DNA from: Phytoseiulus persimilis | Lineage: Eukaryota > Arthropoda > Arachnida > Mesostigmata > Phytoseiidae | Reading direction: 5' to 3' | DNA length: 64,000 bases | Assembly (NCBI GenBank): GCA_037576195.1 | Contig: CM075102.1 | Location: 30,686,745 to 30,750,744 of the forward strand | Shown: in pieces, positions 35,203 to 47,387 of the stretch | Layout of the letters: each line of letters starts with the position of its first letter | How positions within the stretch are numbered: position 1 is the first letter of the stretch | Made by a program: the position numbers and the translations under genes | Notes under the pieces: model-generated | Told to the model about the DNA's origin: nothing | Seen by the model: the letters and a program-made list of their open reading frames with translations, nothing else | Databases searched by the model: none

Positions 35203-35620
35203 TGTCGAGTTCGGAGCCCAGCACGCTCCGAAAACGTTTGGATTTCGCACGGCATCGAAGACTGCCATTTCCTCCGGAGCATTGTTGATGACTCCTCATC
35301 CATAAAGACGAGAACTCCAATCATCATTAGGGTCACCCTCGTGACTGGGATCTCGAGCTCAATCGAGAGCGAGTTAGATCCATTCCGTTGCATCATTCTG
35401 TCAAGTGTAACGTACCGGGAGCTGGACCTGATGAAGGATAGGCTTCACTGGTATGAACATTTTCATATTTTTAACTCTGAGATGAATGTTCAAAAATTTG
35501 ACTTCGACTACAGTCAGAAAATCCAGCCGTAGCGACTCTCTTTTTTTCAGTGATCATTGTGCTACTGGTCATGCGACTGTGGTCAATAACATAGTCCAAA
35601 GTATGACTGTGCCCATCTAG
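35203..35620 (+). CDS. candidate spliced 3' end of an unknown gene
   Basis: A plus frame is open for 82 codons from 35203 to 35450, reading SENVWISHGIEDCHF, SSSIKTRTPIIIRVTLV, SVTYRELDLMKDRLH. It ends CACTG|GTATGA. A 100-nt, AT-rich interval (35451-35550) ends in CTCTCTTTTTTTCAG. The sequence from 35551 continues in phase (2+1) and reads DHCATGHATVVNNI, then VQSMTVPI and TAG at 35618-35620. Donor, AT-rich body, long pyrimidine tract and phase agreement all fit an intron. I do not recognise the protein and cannot find the upstream exon; a TGA at 35200 requires an acceptor near 35221. A minus-strand frame (35396-35196) also reads well, so the strand is not secure. Confidence 0.3.
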
Positions 35621-36572
35621 CTGACAACTAGTTGACTTCGACAACTGGTTTCTGACATCCTGAACGGATCGGATTAATGAGAACGTTGCGAAAGCGTTCG
35701 CTCGACCAGCGCCGGTCCCAGAGACAAATGTAGCCCGCTAACCATGTTGTTCTCCACTTCTACGCCGAAATTCGCCAGCATTGTTGAATCGGTTTAAGAG
35801 GCTCCTCAAATTTGTTTTGAAATTCCCATCCATGAGGGAAATTCTTCTGGGGATTCGAACAACGAGAGTCCAGATGGGCCGATCGCACTTTGATACAATC
35901 CACACCTCTCCCTAGTCGTGGAAATCGCTGTGATCACGGGTTTTCAACTCCCGAAGGTTCTATGGACTAAACCCGGTACGGGTGCTCTGGAGGGTACCTT
36001 CGGAATTTATTATTGTCGCTTCTGATCTCGTTCCTTCTGTCCCTTCTCCCTGTTCCTACCCCTTCTTGTTCTCCGCCTGCGAACGAGCAGTCGTTACTAA
36101 GTACGAGAGAGTAGCCCGCTGCACGGAAATCCCAAATGATCCCATTTTTCTACACCTTTCCAGACTTAAGTGTGCGTGGGCCCGTTTAGCTCTCGGAGCC
36201 TGCGCCCGTTCCGCGCACATGTTGTTTCCGGCTGTGCTCCAGGGATTGAATCGCGGGAAAAGCTCCATACGACGCTCCTCGTGGAGACATTTCGTGGCAT
36301 CTAAAGGATTTCTCAAGAATTCATCAAGCATCCGGAAATGTTATTAAGAACCACCCGGTAACCTCATGAGTCCAGGTATTGGGGAAGTCGGGCCGAGGAC
36401 TAGGCTCGCCGCGTCGGTGAGCAAAGCCGCCGACACGCCTTCTCTCGCTTTATTCGTTTCCAGGGAAATGTTCCTCCTATCGAGATTCTGACACGTTGGC
36501 TCACTTTCGCTGCAACGGCGACGACAGCTGCATTTACTTTAGATCTCGTTCAGGTCCAAAGTGGCTCCCACC
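35621..36572. other. no supportable gene
   Basis: Nothing recognised. One 121-codon plus frame (35982-36347) has no motif. Confidence 0.4.
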
Positions 36573-36580
36573 TATAAAAG
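36573..36580 (+). promoter_or_regulatory. TATA-like box
   Basis: TATAAAAG, a full consensus TATA element, lies 57 bases before an ATG at 36630. From that ATG a short frame reads MTRSRPSNFLASDCVV and reaches ATG|GTGAGA near 36722, which resembles a first exon ending in a donor. The spacing is similar to that at 17111-17173. Confidence 0.35.
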
Positions 36581-39500
36581 TTCGGAGCTGACACCCGGCG
36601 CGTAGTGGCGAAAGCCAGGGACGTCTCTCATGACTCGGAGCAGACCATCAAACTTTCTCGCATCCGACTGTGTCGTGAACAAACAACTTGAGAGGCCGAG
36701 TTATTGGCACTCGGGACTCAATGGTGAGAGCCGTACGGCGGAGGTTCATGAGTTTGGGAAGGAGGAAGGGGGGGGGGTAGGCCGTGAAACTCATGGAAGT
36801 TTGGAAGGCGCGAAAGTGCGGAGCGAGTTGCTGCACAAAAAATGCCCAAACTGAGCTCGTGGCGGCCGGATACACATAACAGACGCGTGTGCCAAACTTA
36901 TATGGTGCTCGCCTCACCGCCTGGTGAAGGCTGTGTATGCTTGATGCCAAGCTGGCTGCACACAGAACACTTATTAGGGTTTTAGCCTAATTGAATTTCC
37001 TCTGCGATCTGGCGTTCAGTCTAGGCACGAAAATGCTTTTTTAGATCGGATCGCTCTTTAACCGGAAACGTTTGAGCGGGAGGAATCGGTACGTCACACT
37101 CAGCGAAGACACAGAGGACTTGGCGAGAGAAATTATTGTCTCAACCGTCGATTCGGTTCACGAACTCTGAGCGAATAGATCGGCCGTGAGGTGCGTATTG
37201 AACCGCTGCCTCTGGGCGTTTCTTTGGACTTCCTCCCGATAGCAGGGGTTAAGACGATATGGAGATTCTGTTTGTTCATGTCTGTCTTCAACATGAGGCC
37301 ACCGCAATGTCTTCCACGGACTGTGAACAAGAGTGTAATCTTCTTGGAAGGAGTTCTCCGGAGAAGGTTGATCGATGCAGAGGATGAAGATATTCTGAAT
37401 TGAATTTCTTCGATCACGAGCTGGAAAGCCCAGAGAACATAAACGGCGTTCCGTCGATGATACCTGTGCTAGCGTCGAACAAGCCTCCAAATTTATAGTT
37501 CACTCTAAAAGCGTTCGTTCCAAGTTACCCGTGCGATGATGAGCGGGGATCAGGCCTTTTGGATGGGATAGGATATCTAGTGGAGTTTCATGACCTCAAT
37601 ATGATCCTCCGAATGCCGGGGACAGAACGTTCTGCTTCCGCAGATCAGTCCCATTATCGGCCACAGGTTGAAAATGTTGCTTTGATCGTCCGCATGGTTC
37701 CTGCCTCGGGTTCAGGTGAGAGCTCAACACGGCGTTCGAATCCCTGTTCAGTGTTTCCCTCCGTTTTGTTTTCAATGATGACTTGTCGCAATGTATCTGG
37801 AAGCCCTCACTGAGAGCTCAACGGATCGTGGAAGGGGTTCGGTATGGACTATTGCGTACTCCCAAGACGCTTCCACGGTCAGCCTCTCGCCTCGGCGGGC
37901 TTCATCAGATAAGGTTTGGTGCTATCGTTTGGACTGACTCGTCGAGTCAATCCTGCGGCTCTTTCCCCGCCACTGAGTACTCCACACATGCAGCCTGGTT
38001 TCCGTTTCCATTGCCTGTGGTTCGAATTCGTGAATCGGCGCCTCAAGACGGAACGTTCGACACTCCACAATATCGACCCATTCTTTTGGGGGAGGAACAA
38101 ATCACGAAGGAAGACCCATATAACCCTGAAAGGAACTGTCAGTTTGACGGAAGGAAATGAGACGATGGGGTAAGATGGAATAGACATAAGAGAAAAAATG
38201 CATTCACGCCCGACCGCAAAGGATGGAAAATTCAGCTGGAATGTGGGGCTCTTGTAGATAATACCAGCCGAAGAAAATCCGAGGCTCATTATGCGGAAGA
38301 TGCGAAAGAATAGAGGTTCGGATGCAGTCGTGTGTTTGATAAGCCCCTTCTTTCGATTCGATGACTGAAATCGTCCTCGGCTTAATTGCACTCGCCATGA
38401 GGAGCCGCCATCGTCTCACAGTCCCAGTGCGGACTGGGGCTCTACAGTTTCGGCAGCGACGGGAATGCAATGGAACGAACGAAAATCAGGAAAGGCGAGC
38501 GCGGGGAACATGGGAAGATCGAACCTGCGCCGGCTCTGTGGACGTTCCTTTTTGACCCCTTCGGCGCCGGAGCGACGGAGGAAGAGCTAGAGACTCCGAA
38601 TACTCACCAGGAGAGGGAGAGAAAGGTTGGGCTCGGAGAAAGAGAGAATGCAGAGATAGGGGCAAAGGCAAACGACGACGTCGACTCAACTCAGGAGCTC
38701 ATTTGCTCCTCCTGATATTGGATTGGAGATGTCCGCCCGGGAAAGATTGGCTTTTAACTTTTCCACTATTGGACTCTTGTTCAGGAGCGAAGGAGGGAGG
38801 AACGGCGGACGAGCAAGCGGCTGGCCTAGCAAGCGCGTACTCGCTAGGAACTGTCAGAACACCTCAAGGGAAATCTAGCTGCTTGCAAGCCAGCCAGCCA
38901 ATGAGCTGCTACCGAGAGCGGACGGAGGACGAGGAGCGAGAGAGATAAGCAGAGAAAAAGATGAGAGAGACCCGGCAGCGTAATATATTCGGCCAATCGC
39001 ACAAAAACGATGAACGAAATCAGAGACGAACGCGGCGCTTCAGCTCGAGACCCGCTCCGGTTCCTTTCACACCATAAATTGTTGGGAGGAGGAAACAAAA
39101 AAGCACACAGTCACCGATGGAGTCCATGCTTCCCGCGATCGCGTAGCGTGCTGCTGACATCCCCAATCAAGTTCGTTACAAAGACGGCTTTTCTCCGATG
39201 CTTTTCAAGCTCAAAGATGTTGTTGTAGCAGCAGTGGAATACTAAGCGATGACGGACCCAGAGCTGGAGTGAGCTCGCAGCATGGCAAGCTTGCCAAACT
39301 CGGCAAGCAAAGCATTCTTTCGAGCTCTCGCGCAGACTTTGATTCGTGCCCAGCAAGCAAAATAAGAATTTGCAAAATTCGCATAGTTTGGGGCTGAGGT
39401 TTTGAATGGTGGCTCTAGGGTTGAATTTCAGACTGCGCGAGACGTTTCCGTCGTCGTTCGGAAACTCGAAAGAGCCGGCTCAGGAAGGGAGTGGGAACGT

Positions 39501-41155
39501 TGTCGATTCGAAAAAGGTGGAAGTGGTCCGCACGGGGCGGGAGCCGGCAAAAAGATGGCGTCGTATAGATTTCCGCAGCTGCTTCCAGTTCCTCAGCGAT
39601 TCCCGAGATTGGAAGCGATTCTTCCGGATACTGGCTCTCGTCACCAATGAGCAACGACACCTATCGAGTTCCTAAATCAACTCGGAAACAATTCCATCGA
39701 CGTCAGTTACCTCACTAGAGGGGAGCAATGACATGAGTCTACAGGCGTGAGAGGATATTTGGTGCGTTTCTCAGATTCGTGCTTAGATAGATGCCCTCGG
39801 TACCGCTGGCCGAAGTCGGAGCTGGGCAACAAAATAAAGAAGACATGTGAATGAATATGACCAGAGCGCGTGCTCCGTTGAGTTCTTTCCGAGATGAGTT
39901 TTCTATTTGTCGGGGGAGAGCCCGTTTCCTTCCCGATGGAGCTCGAATAGAGCAGTGCGCCGTAAGGGCTCCGACAGCGGCGTCGGCGGCAGATGCAAAT
40001 GGGCGGCGGCGCTCCGCGGCGGAGAATGTTGTCTCATCGGGCTGAAGATTCCTGCTCTCAGGCAATAGCTAGTGAAATTCAGCCTGTTCGTCGCTAGAGG
40101 ATGTCTGTGCCCCAGCAAAAAAAAAAAAGATCGCGCAAGTCATCTTTCAATTTCTTCCGTCCTCCGAGATATTCAAGGCTCAATGTACAAGATGTCAATT
40201 TCAGATATGAAACTGTAGAAATATCACACGAGCGAATACAAGTTTCATATTGCATTAAACGATGAGAGCAGGAATCTGTCAGGGAATGGAATAATCTACA
40301 GGAATACCCTGTTACCTTGAGCGAGAGCAGAGTCTTGGATACAGTGGGAGGATACATTTAGCAACGTTCCTGGCCGACAAGGATCGTCTCCCTGCTCTGC
40401 TCATGTCGCCGGTATGGAAAGCACAGTACACGAATTCCGATATGCTTGGGATTATGGCATCATTCCTCGACCACCATTGCTGAGCCTAGTCTGCCTCGTC
40501 AGCGTTGCACATTTCAACTAGTTCCACTGCCAACGCAAGTCACCGGTCTCGGTGTCATTTGGAGCGCGTGATCGTGAACAATCTCGATAGTTCAGGTCGA
40601 TTTCGGCTCACTGTGGGTCTCTGGATGCACAGTAAGTGTGGCGATAACGACGCATCATGCACAAAGGCACAGCCGGCTCGTTGCCGTAGTCCGTTCATTG
40701 AAGGTTCTCGTGCATGTCCAGCTGCGTTCCGTCACCAGGGCCTCATCGAAATACAGTGCGCCGACGCGGCGCTCCACCGACGCGGGCGCGGAGTTTGGCG
40801 GGGCCGTTCAGATCTCCGCGGCGCCTTTCGCCGGTGGATCCACGGCACGGCGCACAGCTCTGCGCGAAATGAGAAAGAATGAATGAATCCAATTATGAAA
40901 TGAATGAATGGAAGGATAATCTGGAAACTTCACTTTTCGTAACTCTATGGCACTGGGTTCGACGGAGCCGGTTTCACTCCAACCTTAACACGTCCTCCCC
41001 GGTACGTTGGGGGCGCTGTCCCACACATTACGACACGTGATGAGCAAGGGCGTAGAAGGCCTCCTTAATGCTCTGGGCGGACCTGTAGTCAGATCCCCTC
41101 CTTTTTGTGAGGTTAAAGAAAAGGGATGCGTTCGACGCGTTGACTGATTCTATCT
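36581..41155. other. no supportable gene; simple repeats
   Basis: Contains the 10-G run at 36768-36777, a 12-bp palindrome (39284-39295, GGCAAGCTTGCC), an A run at 40118-40129 and GAAT tetranucleotide repeats at 40878-40912. From about 38.5 kb the sequence becomes purine-rich and repetitive on one strand, more like intron or intergenic DNA than coding. Confidence 0.4.
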
Positions 41156-41189
41156 CTTTCCATCGAACTCACGACCGTTCGATGGAAAG
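41156..41189. repeat. perfect 13-bp hairpin
   Basis: CTTTCCATCGAAC (41156-41168), an 8-base loop, then GTTCGATGGAAAG (41177-41189). The stem is shorter than a microRNA precursor. It could fold in RNA, but no transcript is evident. Confidence 0.9.
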
Positions 41190-44100
41190 TGGAAGAGGAC
41201 TCGACGGTGTGTGGAGTGATTCTTCCTGACTCCCGAATCAGCAGGAGCCACTCTCGGAGGGCGAAAGCATTCAAGTACAGAGTCAATACTTGTGATAATA
41301 AGTGGCCGTGTTGCACGGGATCCACCATTCAGCCAGCGGCGAAGACGGCAATTCCTTTCATTGACGGATTTCTCTCTTTCCTCGATACGCTCGTCCTATC
41401 CATCCGTCACCTTCATAGGCTTCGACTCCGACTAACCCACGAGAGTTTGCCAGCTTCAGAGCAAGGAGTTGAGTGGAAATTCCGATCAGGAATCTCCAAC
41501 GTTCGAGCATAGACGCGATGTCGACGGCTTTTCAGAGCAGAAATCAGTCAAAACCGTGTGTCATCACAACTTGCGGCGCATGGATATTCAAACCGTGTGA
41601 ATAGAAGCAGCAGCAGCAGCAAGCGTTCTCCGCTCTCCGTGAGATTTGCATGACAAATAGCTGAACCTACGGAAGACGACGACAAATTCTTAGATAGCGA
41701 CCGACGTCGTCATCTTCATCGTCGTCGTCAAAAGAGAACGGCGCCGCGTGTGGGAAGCAAGATCCGTTCCTCGTTGGTGCGTCATGGACTCAAATCAATT
41801 CGGTGAACCTACCGAGCGAAATCTACCCCATCAGTAGAGAAAATGAGGAAGATTTTTGCATTGTATGTTTGACCGTGATGATGGAAAAGGCTCGTTGCTC
41901 CTTCCCCGACTCGCGTTGCACTGGAGTGCGTCGGCGGGTGGTTGCGGGTGTAGCGGTCGGAGGGGTGGCTTGATTGTAGAGGGAAATTGCGGGTGACTTG
42001 CAGTATTGCAGCCCCATCGATGGTCGACGGCCCGGGCTCCCAGACCGCCCGGCCTTCCAACCAAGCGACGAAGCGGACTGTAGGCGCTCGTATTCTCTCG
42101 TATATTTTTATTTGGACTCACAGAAGTCCCACAGCACCCTCCACGCCCGATGGCGGATAATCAACTGCGCCACCCGAGCGTTGACCTCGATGCGGGGGCC
42201 GCTTTTCATTCATCTGGTTGTTGCTCGCTTACTCGTTAGCTTATTCTCTTCTGACCAGCTTTTCGCAGAGTTCGCCCATTGTGAACCCTCCGATGGCTTC
42301 GTTCATGACGTGCGATCGCTGTCGTCCGCCGATCGGCATCTGACACACCGCGTGAGCTGATTTGGCTGCTTTTTGATCTACGATACTTGCTCTCATTTCG
42401 TCGATACAGCGAGACCCTTCCTGCTATACCAAGCGGATGGAGTACGTACTCAGCGGTCGAAAAAGCAGTCAGCTTGCTGGTTCCCTGGGCTTCCTGACCC
42501 GCGGAATCGGAACGGCTTTCCCGACTCTTGGCGGTGACTCGCTGCGGGTCTTCTCATGCAGGTTATCTAATTGATGCTCGTCTCGTGCTCGAGCTGCTGT
42601 GTTTTCGCCCACGGCAGGGCTTCCTCACCAACATGAAAAGACTTTCGTCTCTTATATGTATGTCTGATCTTCCGACGGATGGTTTTGTAACAGTGTCACA
42701 ACAGAACGAGGTCGCAGTGCGAGAGAGGATACCGCGGCTTTCCGGGAGGGCTTTCGATGATACAGTGCTCGGCAACTTCGCGGTTAGGCGGTGATAGGGG
42801 ATGCATCGAGCCTCAGCGCCGATGCTGCCGTTCACCTGATACGCCCCATTGGGACTAGTGTAAACAACTCAAAGCCTGATATACGAGTGTACTTTGCTCC
42901 GGATATCATATCGGATACTCGTGCAGTGTCTGCTTCTGTATCCCTTCTTGAGTGTTCAGCCGCCAAGGCCATCGACGATATGGCTTCGCTGACCTTCCCA
43001 GACCGTGCACGGTATTCCCTGTGAGCTCGGAAGCTTCTCCGTCTTCTTTGTTTCGTATCAACTGTTCTCCCGAACAAACGTTCGAGTAACGTTCATCTTC
43101 CATGTTCTCGGCTAACTCCCCAGGTCGAGGTTTTCCAATCACGGTGCCGCTGAACTTTGCTCCTATGAGCACGCAACGTGCATGGCAGCTGCATGCCCGT
43201 GAGCCGGAATCGTGAAACTAAAGTCGCGACAGAGGCCATCATCCATGGAAAGGAACGATTGAGCGAGATTGCGATTCCTGTCAGGAAAGTGAATATCGCG
43301 GCTCGATTCAGCAGCGCTACTCCAGGTTTCTCCTGAGTGACCGTTGAGGATCGAACACTTCCAAAAGTCCGCACGACCTGACAGTGGGCTGTTGGAGCAA
43401 CGGCGAGCGTTTGTTTGGCTCGTCCGGAACGTTAGGCTGAGGGCGCGGAGCACAGAGCAGCTGTAATTACTAACAATTATTTGCGAACGACTGGCCGGGC
43501 TGCACCGACGAAACAGTCTTCCAACGCTGATGCCATAATTAAAATCGAAATCTGACCCATCCGCTCGCGTCGTTGACGCCGCGCCAGTCGTCCGCGACAA
43601 ACTCCGATGATGACGTGTATATCAAACAGCATGGTCGAGCGCCAAAAAATCCTGCAGGCTTAAATTACTACCGTCATTTTACACTCAGGCCGACAGGCGG
43701 ACAAGCGAGCGGGAGCGCGTTTGGACATGGGTAGAGATTGACGAGGGAGTCAGCGAAAGTTTTCCGCCCGCTTCGGAAACATAGATGCCGCTCTCGTAAC
43801 ATGAGAAGTTAATGGGTGCCGGCACCTCAGGCTGTTCGTCGCAACTCTGGGACGACTTCGGATATCAATCGAGTTCCGGGCGAAACGGCCAGCTTTCGGT
43901 GGAAGCGAAACTATTGCAGCCAACGTTCGGCGGAGGGAGTGGATACAGCACTTGTCCCCGTTATTTCCTTCGAGGACCTGCCCGCGAGGACTTTGGAACT
44001 TTTCCGAGTCATTTTGGATCTTCTTCAACCATTCTTGCCGGAAATATTCCAGGAACGTCCCTCGTCCCCAGACAACTTTTCCTGTCGGATGTTTGCACAA

Positions 44101-46772
44101 GAATTCCCTTTCTCAGGATTTCCCTCTGTTTTGTTGGGTTAGCAGGAAGTCAGAAGCGCTGTCGCAAAACGGGCCCGGCATGGAATCAATAGGAGCCTGT
44201 GGGCCGAAGGAAGAAGATTGACGAATTATGCAGGCAGAAGCCGCCATGGAGGATAAGAGACGGCGTAGCTGACTTGCCTTGACGAACGAAGGAACGAACC
44301 GACGACCACGTAGTCGGCCAACAGGCAAACGAAGCAACGAAAAAAGTCAAAACTGCCGCAGGAGAGAAGGAAGTTAAAGATTCGTGAGCCTGGTGCATGC
44401 AGAGCAAGAAGGCTCGTCCACTCATCGGACCGTCAGAGACACCGTCACCAGCGCAGCAGTCAGGAGACGTTCGGGAAGCCGCATCCAATCGCAGGCCAAC
44501 AGAGAGAGACTGTTCTAGCGGCGATCCACGACTCTCGGAGCTACAACCGTCTCCGTCGTCGGGAGTCAGCTGGGAAGAGAGTGAGAGTGGATGGGTGAGA
44601 CTCTCCTCCTTAGCGCCCGATCATTGTCGAGAACCTTGTCCTCCCTCGTTCTTACCTCCATTCATCGAGGAGGTTTTTGTGTGATCGTACCAAAGGGACG
44701 AGAACCAGCAGCCCGTGCACGACTCCGAAATGAGGATCGAAGTGGACGAACGAGGGAGAAAATCTCGAGAAACGAAGACCCCCAGGCCCCCGCCGTCACC
44801 TCCACGGTGATCTTCGTCGGTAGGTCTGGGGCCGGAGGAAGGGGAACAAAAATGAAAATATCCTAGAACGGCACTGAGGAAGCGGTTGTTGGCCTCGACG
44901 AGAGCGAGGATATTCTCCACTGGAGGGAGCAGATGAGGAGGAAGGGATCGTTTCCTGGAGCCGCTGGAGACAAGGAGTTCGCCGCGCGGCGAGGGCGGCC
45001 AAGCAAAGGGGGAAACACGACAACGAGCTCGATGTAAATCATGTTCGACGAACCTGACCGTTCCCCGAACGGTCCTAGCACGTCCGATTCTCCCAAACAT
45101 CAGAGATAATGGGCGGCCCTGCCTCAGTGTTTTTCCATCTAGCTTTCGGGTCTCAAGAAAATCGCAGGATCATCAAGGAAGGATCTGACGACCAGTCCGA
45201 TAACCGCCCGCAGCCGCGAAGTCTCTTCCGCGGTCGTCCTTACCTTTGTGCGCCACGCGGTCGGTTGCGTCTTTGTTCGGCCCATCGGTAGGCTTGCTGG
45301 GCGACCGGCAGCTCGCTCGCACGCTAATGGTTGCAAACGACCCAGTCAGGTAACGACCACTCGTTCACCATCGGATCGCCCCGCCAGCCCCTGATTGCCC
45401 CTCCTTCCTTTCCGTTCCTGATCCCCGAATGCGCCATCGATAAAGGATCGTACGTGACTTCCGGAAGGGATGTCCCGCGAGTGACACTTTACGGCGAAAG
45501 AAGAGCTACGAGTGGAAGGGCGAGAAAAAATAACGGAAACGAAAATAAAGAACTATGCTGTCCATGTCTAGCAACAGTTGCTAGCGGCCATAGGATACGG
45601 TCCTTGGATGCTGTCTGGATCTGGATGGCACCTAGACCTAGATGTGTTGTTATTATACAGCGAGTAGACTTCGATCTTCAACTTTTCATGTCCCACGTGT
45701 TCCATGCCACATATCGGGAATATTCCCCTATCTTTTACGATCGATTTTTGGAGGACGCATCTCTCCATTCTTCCCGCAATGGGATCTGGCTCGCCGCATA
45801 GCGCTTCCGCCTCCCGGGCATAGCCTTCAGACACAATTTAGGGATCAATGTTTCTCCCAGCCGTAACGTCCCCTGCGAAGTTTTCGGCTTGTTTCCGGTA
45901 GGGGATATGATATCGAAGCCGGCTGATTTTAGGGGTGGAAAAAAAAGTCAGCGTAGCGGAAATACGCGAATTGAAATCGTTTCTTGTATCGGCTGCCGTT
46001 CCTCCATTTCGAAATTGTGCAGTATCTCAGTGAGCGTGTTGTAGGCAGGCCCAACAGGGAGTTTCTTTGCTTTTTGTTTTCCAAAATCGGTTGAGAGGTG
46101 TCGATTACCCGACCAGTTCTTTCCGGGACACATGAACGGGAGAGAAGCTAACTTTGATCATCGCTTTAGACCGCGATCCCGATCCGATTTTGAAAAAAAA
46201 AGCAGCTACATCAGGGAAAAATTTGTCCCGATCGAAGCAGATGTGGCTAATGTGTGGCCCGGAATACGAAGACTACCAAAATGTTGCAGCTCAAAGTATT
46301 CACCCTGTATATCACATGTCGATCATACGAGCCCTTCATGTCAGGCGCTTCTGAGCAGGTGCATGGTGACCAAGCCTTTGCGTTGTTCTCCCGTTCCCCG
46401 TTTTTCGTTGGATTTCTCGCACGACTGAAGGGTCTCTCATTCCTTCTGGAAGACCAATGCTCATAGGAAAATCATTATCCGTGAAGTACGCGTCATTACA
46501 CTACAATATCGCGTGATTCACGGTCTCTACGTAGATTTCGCATCTAGCTCATGTATTGTCCTCATCAGTGTGTAGTCTGCTGGAGAATCGTGCCGGAAAC
46601 GGTCCGGTACGTGCCTCATACCGCAGTACATCGCTTCTCCGATTTCCGTTGAGAAAAGCTTGGGTAGCGAGGCTGTGTTCACGCATCATCTCTTGCTCCC
46701 ACTTGCTGAGAGCAATATATGTTGAGGCATAACGTTGTTGTGTATGGCATAGTGAACATTCTACTTCGATAG
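41190..46772. other. no supportable gene; trinucleotide repeats and short palindromes
   Basis: Holds CAG/GTC-type runs (41610-41630, 41703-41733). A 50-codon minus ORF (41510-41358, starting MLERWRFLIGISTQLL) has a donor-like AAG|GTGACG inside but no partner. Frames at 43816-44142 (plus) and 44100-43750 (minus) both read tolerably, so neither is called. Confidence 0.4.
45568..45584. repeat. 17-bp palindrome
   Basis: CTAGCAAC, A, GTTGCTAG; perfect 8-bp arms around one base. Confidence 0.8.
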
Positions 46773-46796
46773 GCGTATACGGTTCGATGTATACGC
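46773..46796. repeat. perfect 8-bp hairpin
   Basis: GCGTATAC, an 8-base loop GGTTCGAT, then GTATACGC. Part of an AT-rich cluster of inverted repeats up to 46913. Confidence 0.85.
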
Positions 46797-46860
46797 ATCA
46801 ACCATCGAGTCCGTTCACAGCGGAGTTGGGCATAACCATAACTTGATCATGCTGAATAAT

Positions 46861-46913
46861 CATAACTCGATCATCTTGATATCGCTTGAACTAGATATCT
46901 CAATCGAGTTATG
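46861..46913. repeat. interrupted inverted repeat
   Basis: CATAACTCGAT (46861-46871) and ATCGAGTTATG (46903-46913) are perfect 11-bp arms; GATATC occurs inside on both sides. A related ATAACTTGATCAT lies just upstream at 46838-46850. This may be the edge of a small fold-back or MITE-like element, but no target duplication is visible. Confidence 0.75.
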
Positions 46914-47244
46914 ATTTTTTACATGGATGTGATGATTACTACTATGATTACTATTCTTTCTGCCAGAAATCGAGCACCCGGTGGAAGGATGACGCGCACA
47001 CGAGGTTTGTGGGAGACCGGGGTCGACGGACGTGATTCCGGTGTGCACGCCGGCAGCGCTTATTTTCACTGACCAAACGAGGTAGCCGTGAAGTGATGGC
47101 CAGTCACCAGTGCCAGGGATGCAAGCGTCGGGAACGCTGCACCTAGAGAAGCACCGAATGCTTGACTGGTGACAACAAGTTTGTTCACACAAAAGATGCT
47201 CCGGAATCATGGAACTTGAATCATGGAGGCGGAGTCAGCCCCGG

Positions 47245-47387
47245 AATCACCTCCACAGACTACAGAAAGTATGAAGAGATCGATCTCAGAAATAACTCCT
47301 CAGACTCCGAAAAGTATGGTCAGTGGTCAGATTGATCTAGGAATCACCTCCTTGAAATCTGAAAGTATAGTCAGACTCACCCTCAGA
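47245..47387 (+). repeat. degenerate tandem repeat, three units of about 46-51 bp
   Basis: Units at about 47245-47290, 47291-47341 and 47342-47387 share the pattern AATCACCTCC or AATAACTCC, then GA-CTCCGAAAGTATG, then a GATC or CAG-rich end. The open frame gives related peptides such as ITPQTPKSM and ITSLKSESI. Strongly diverged, so old. Confidence 0.65.
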
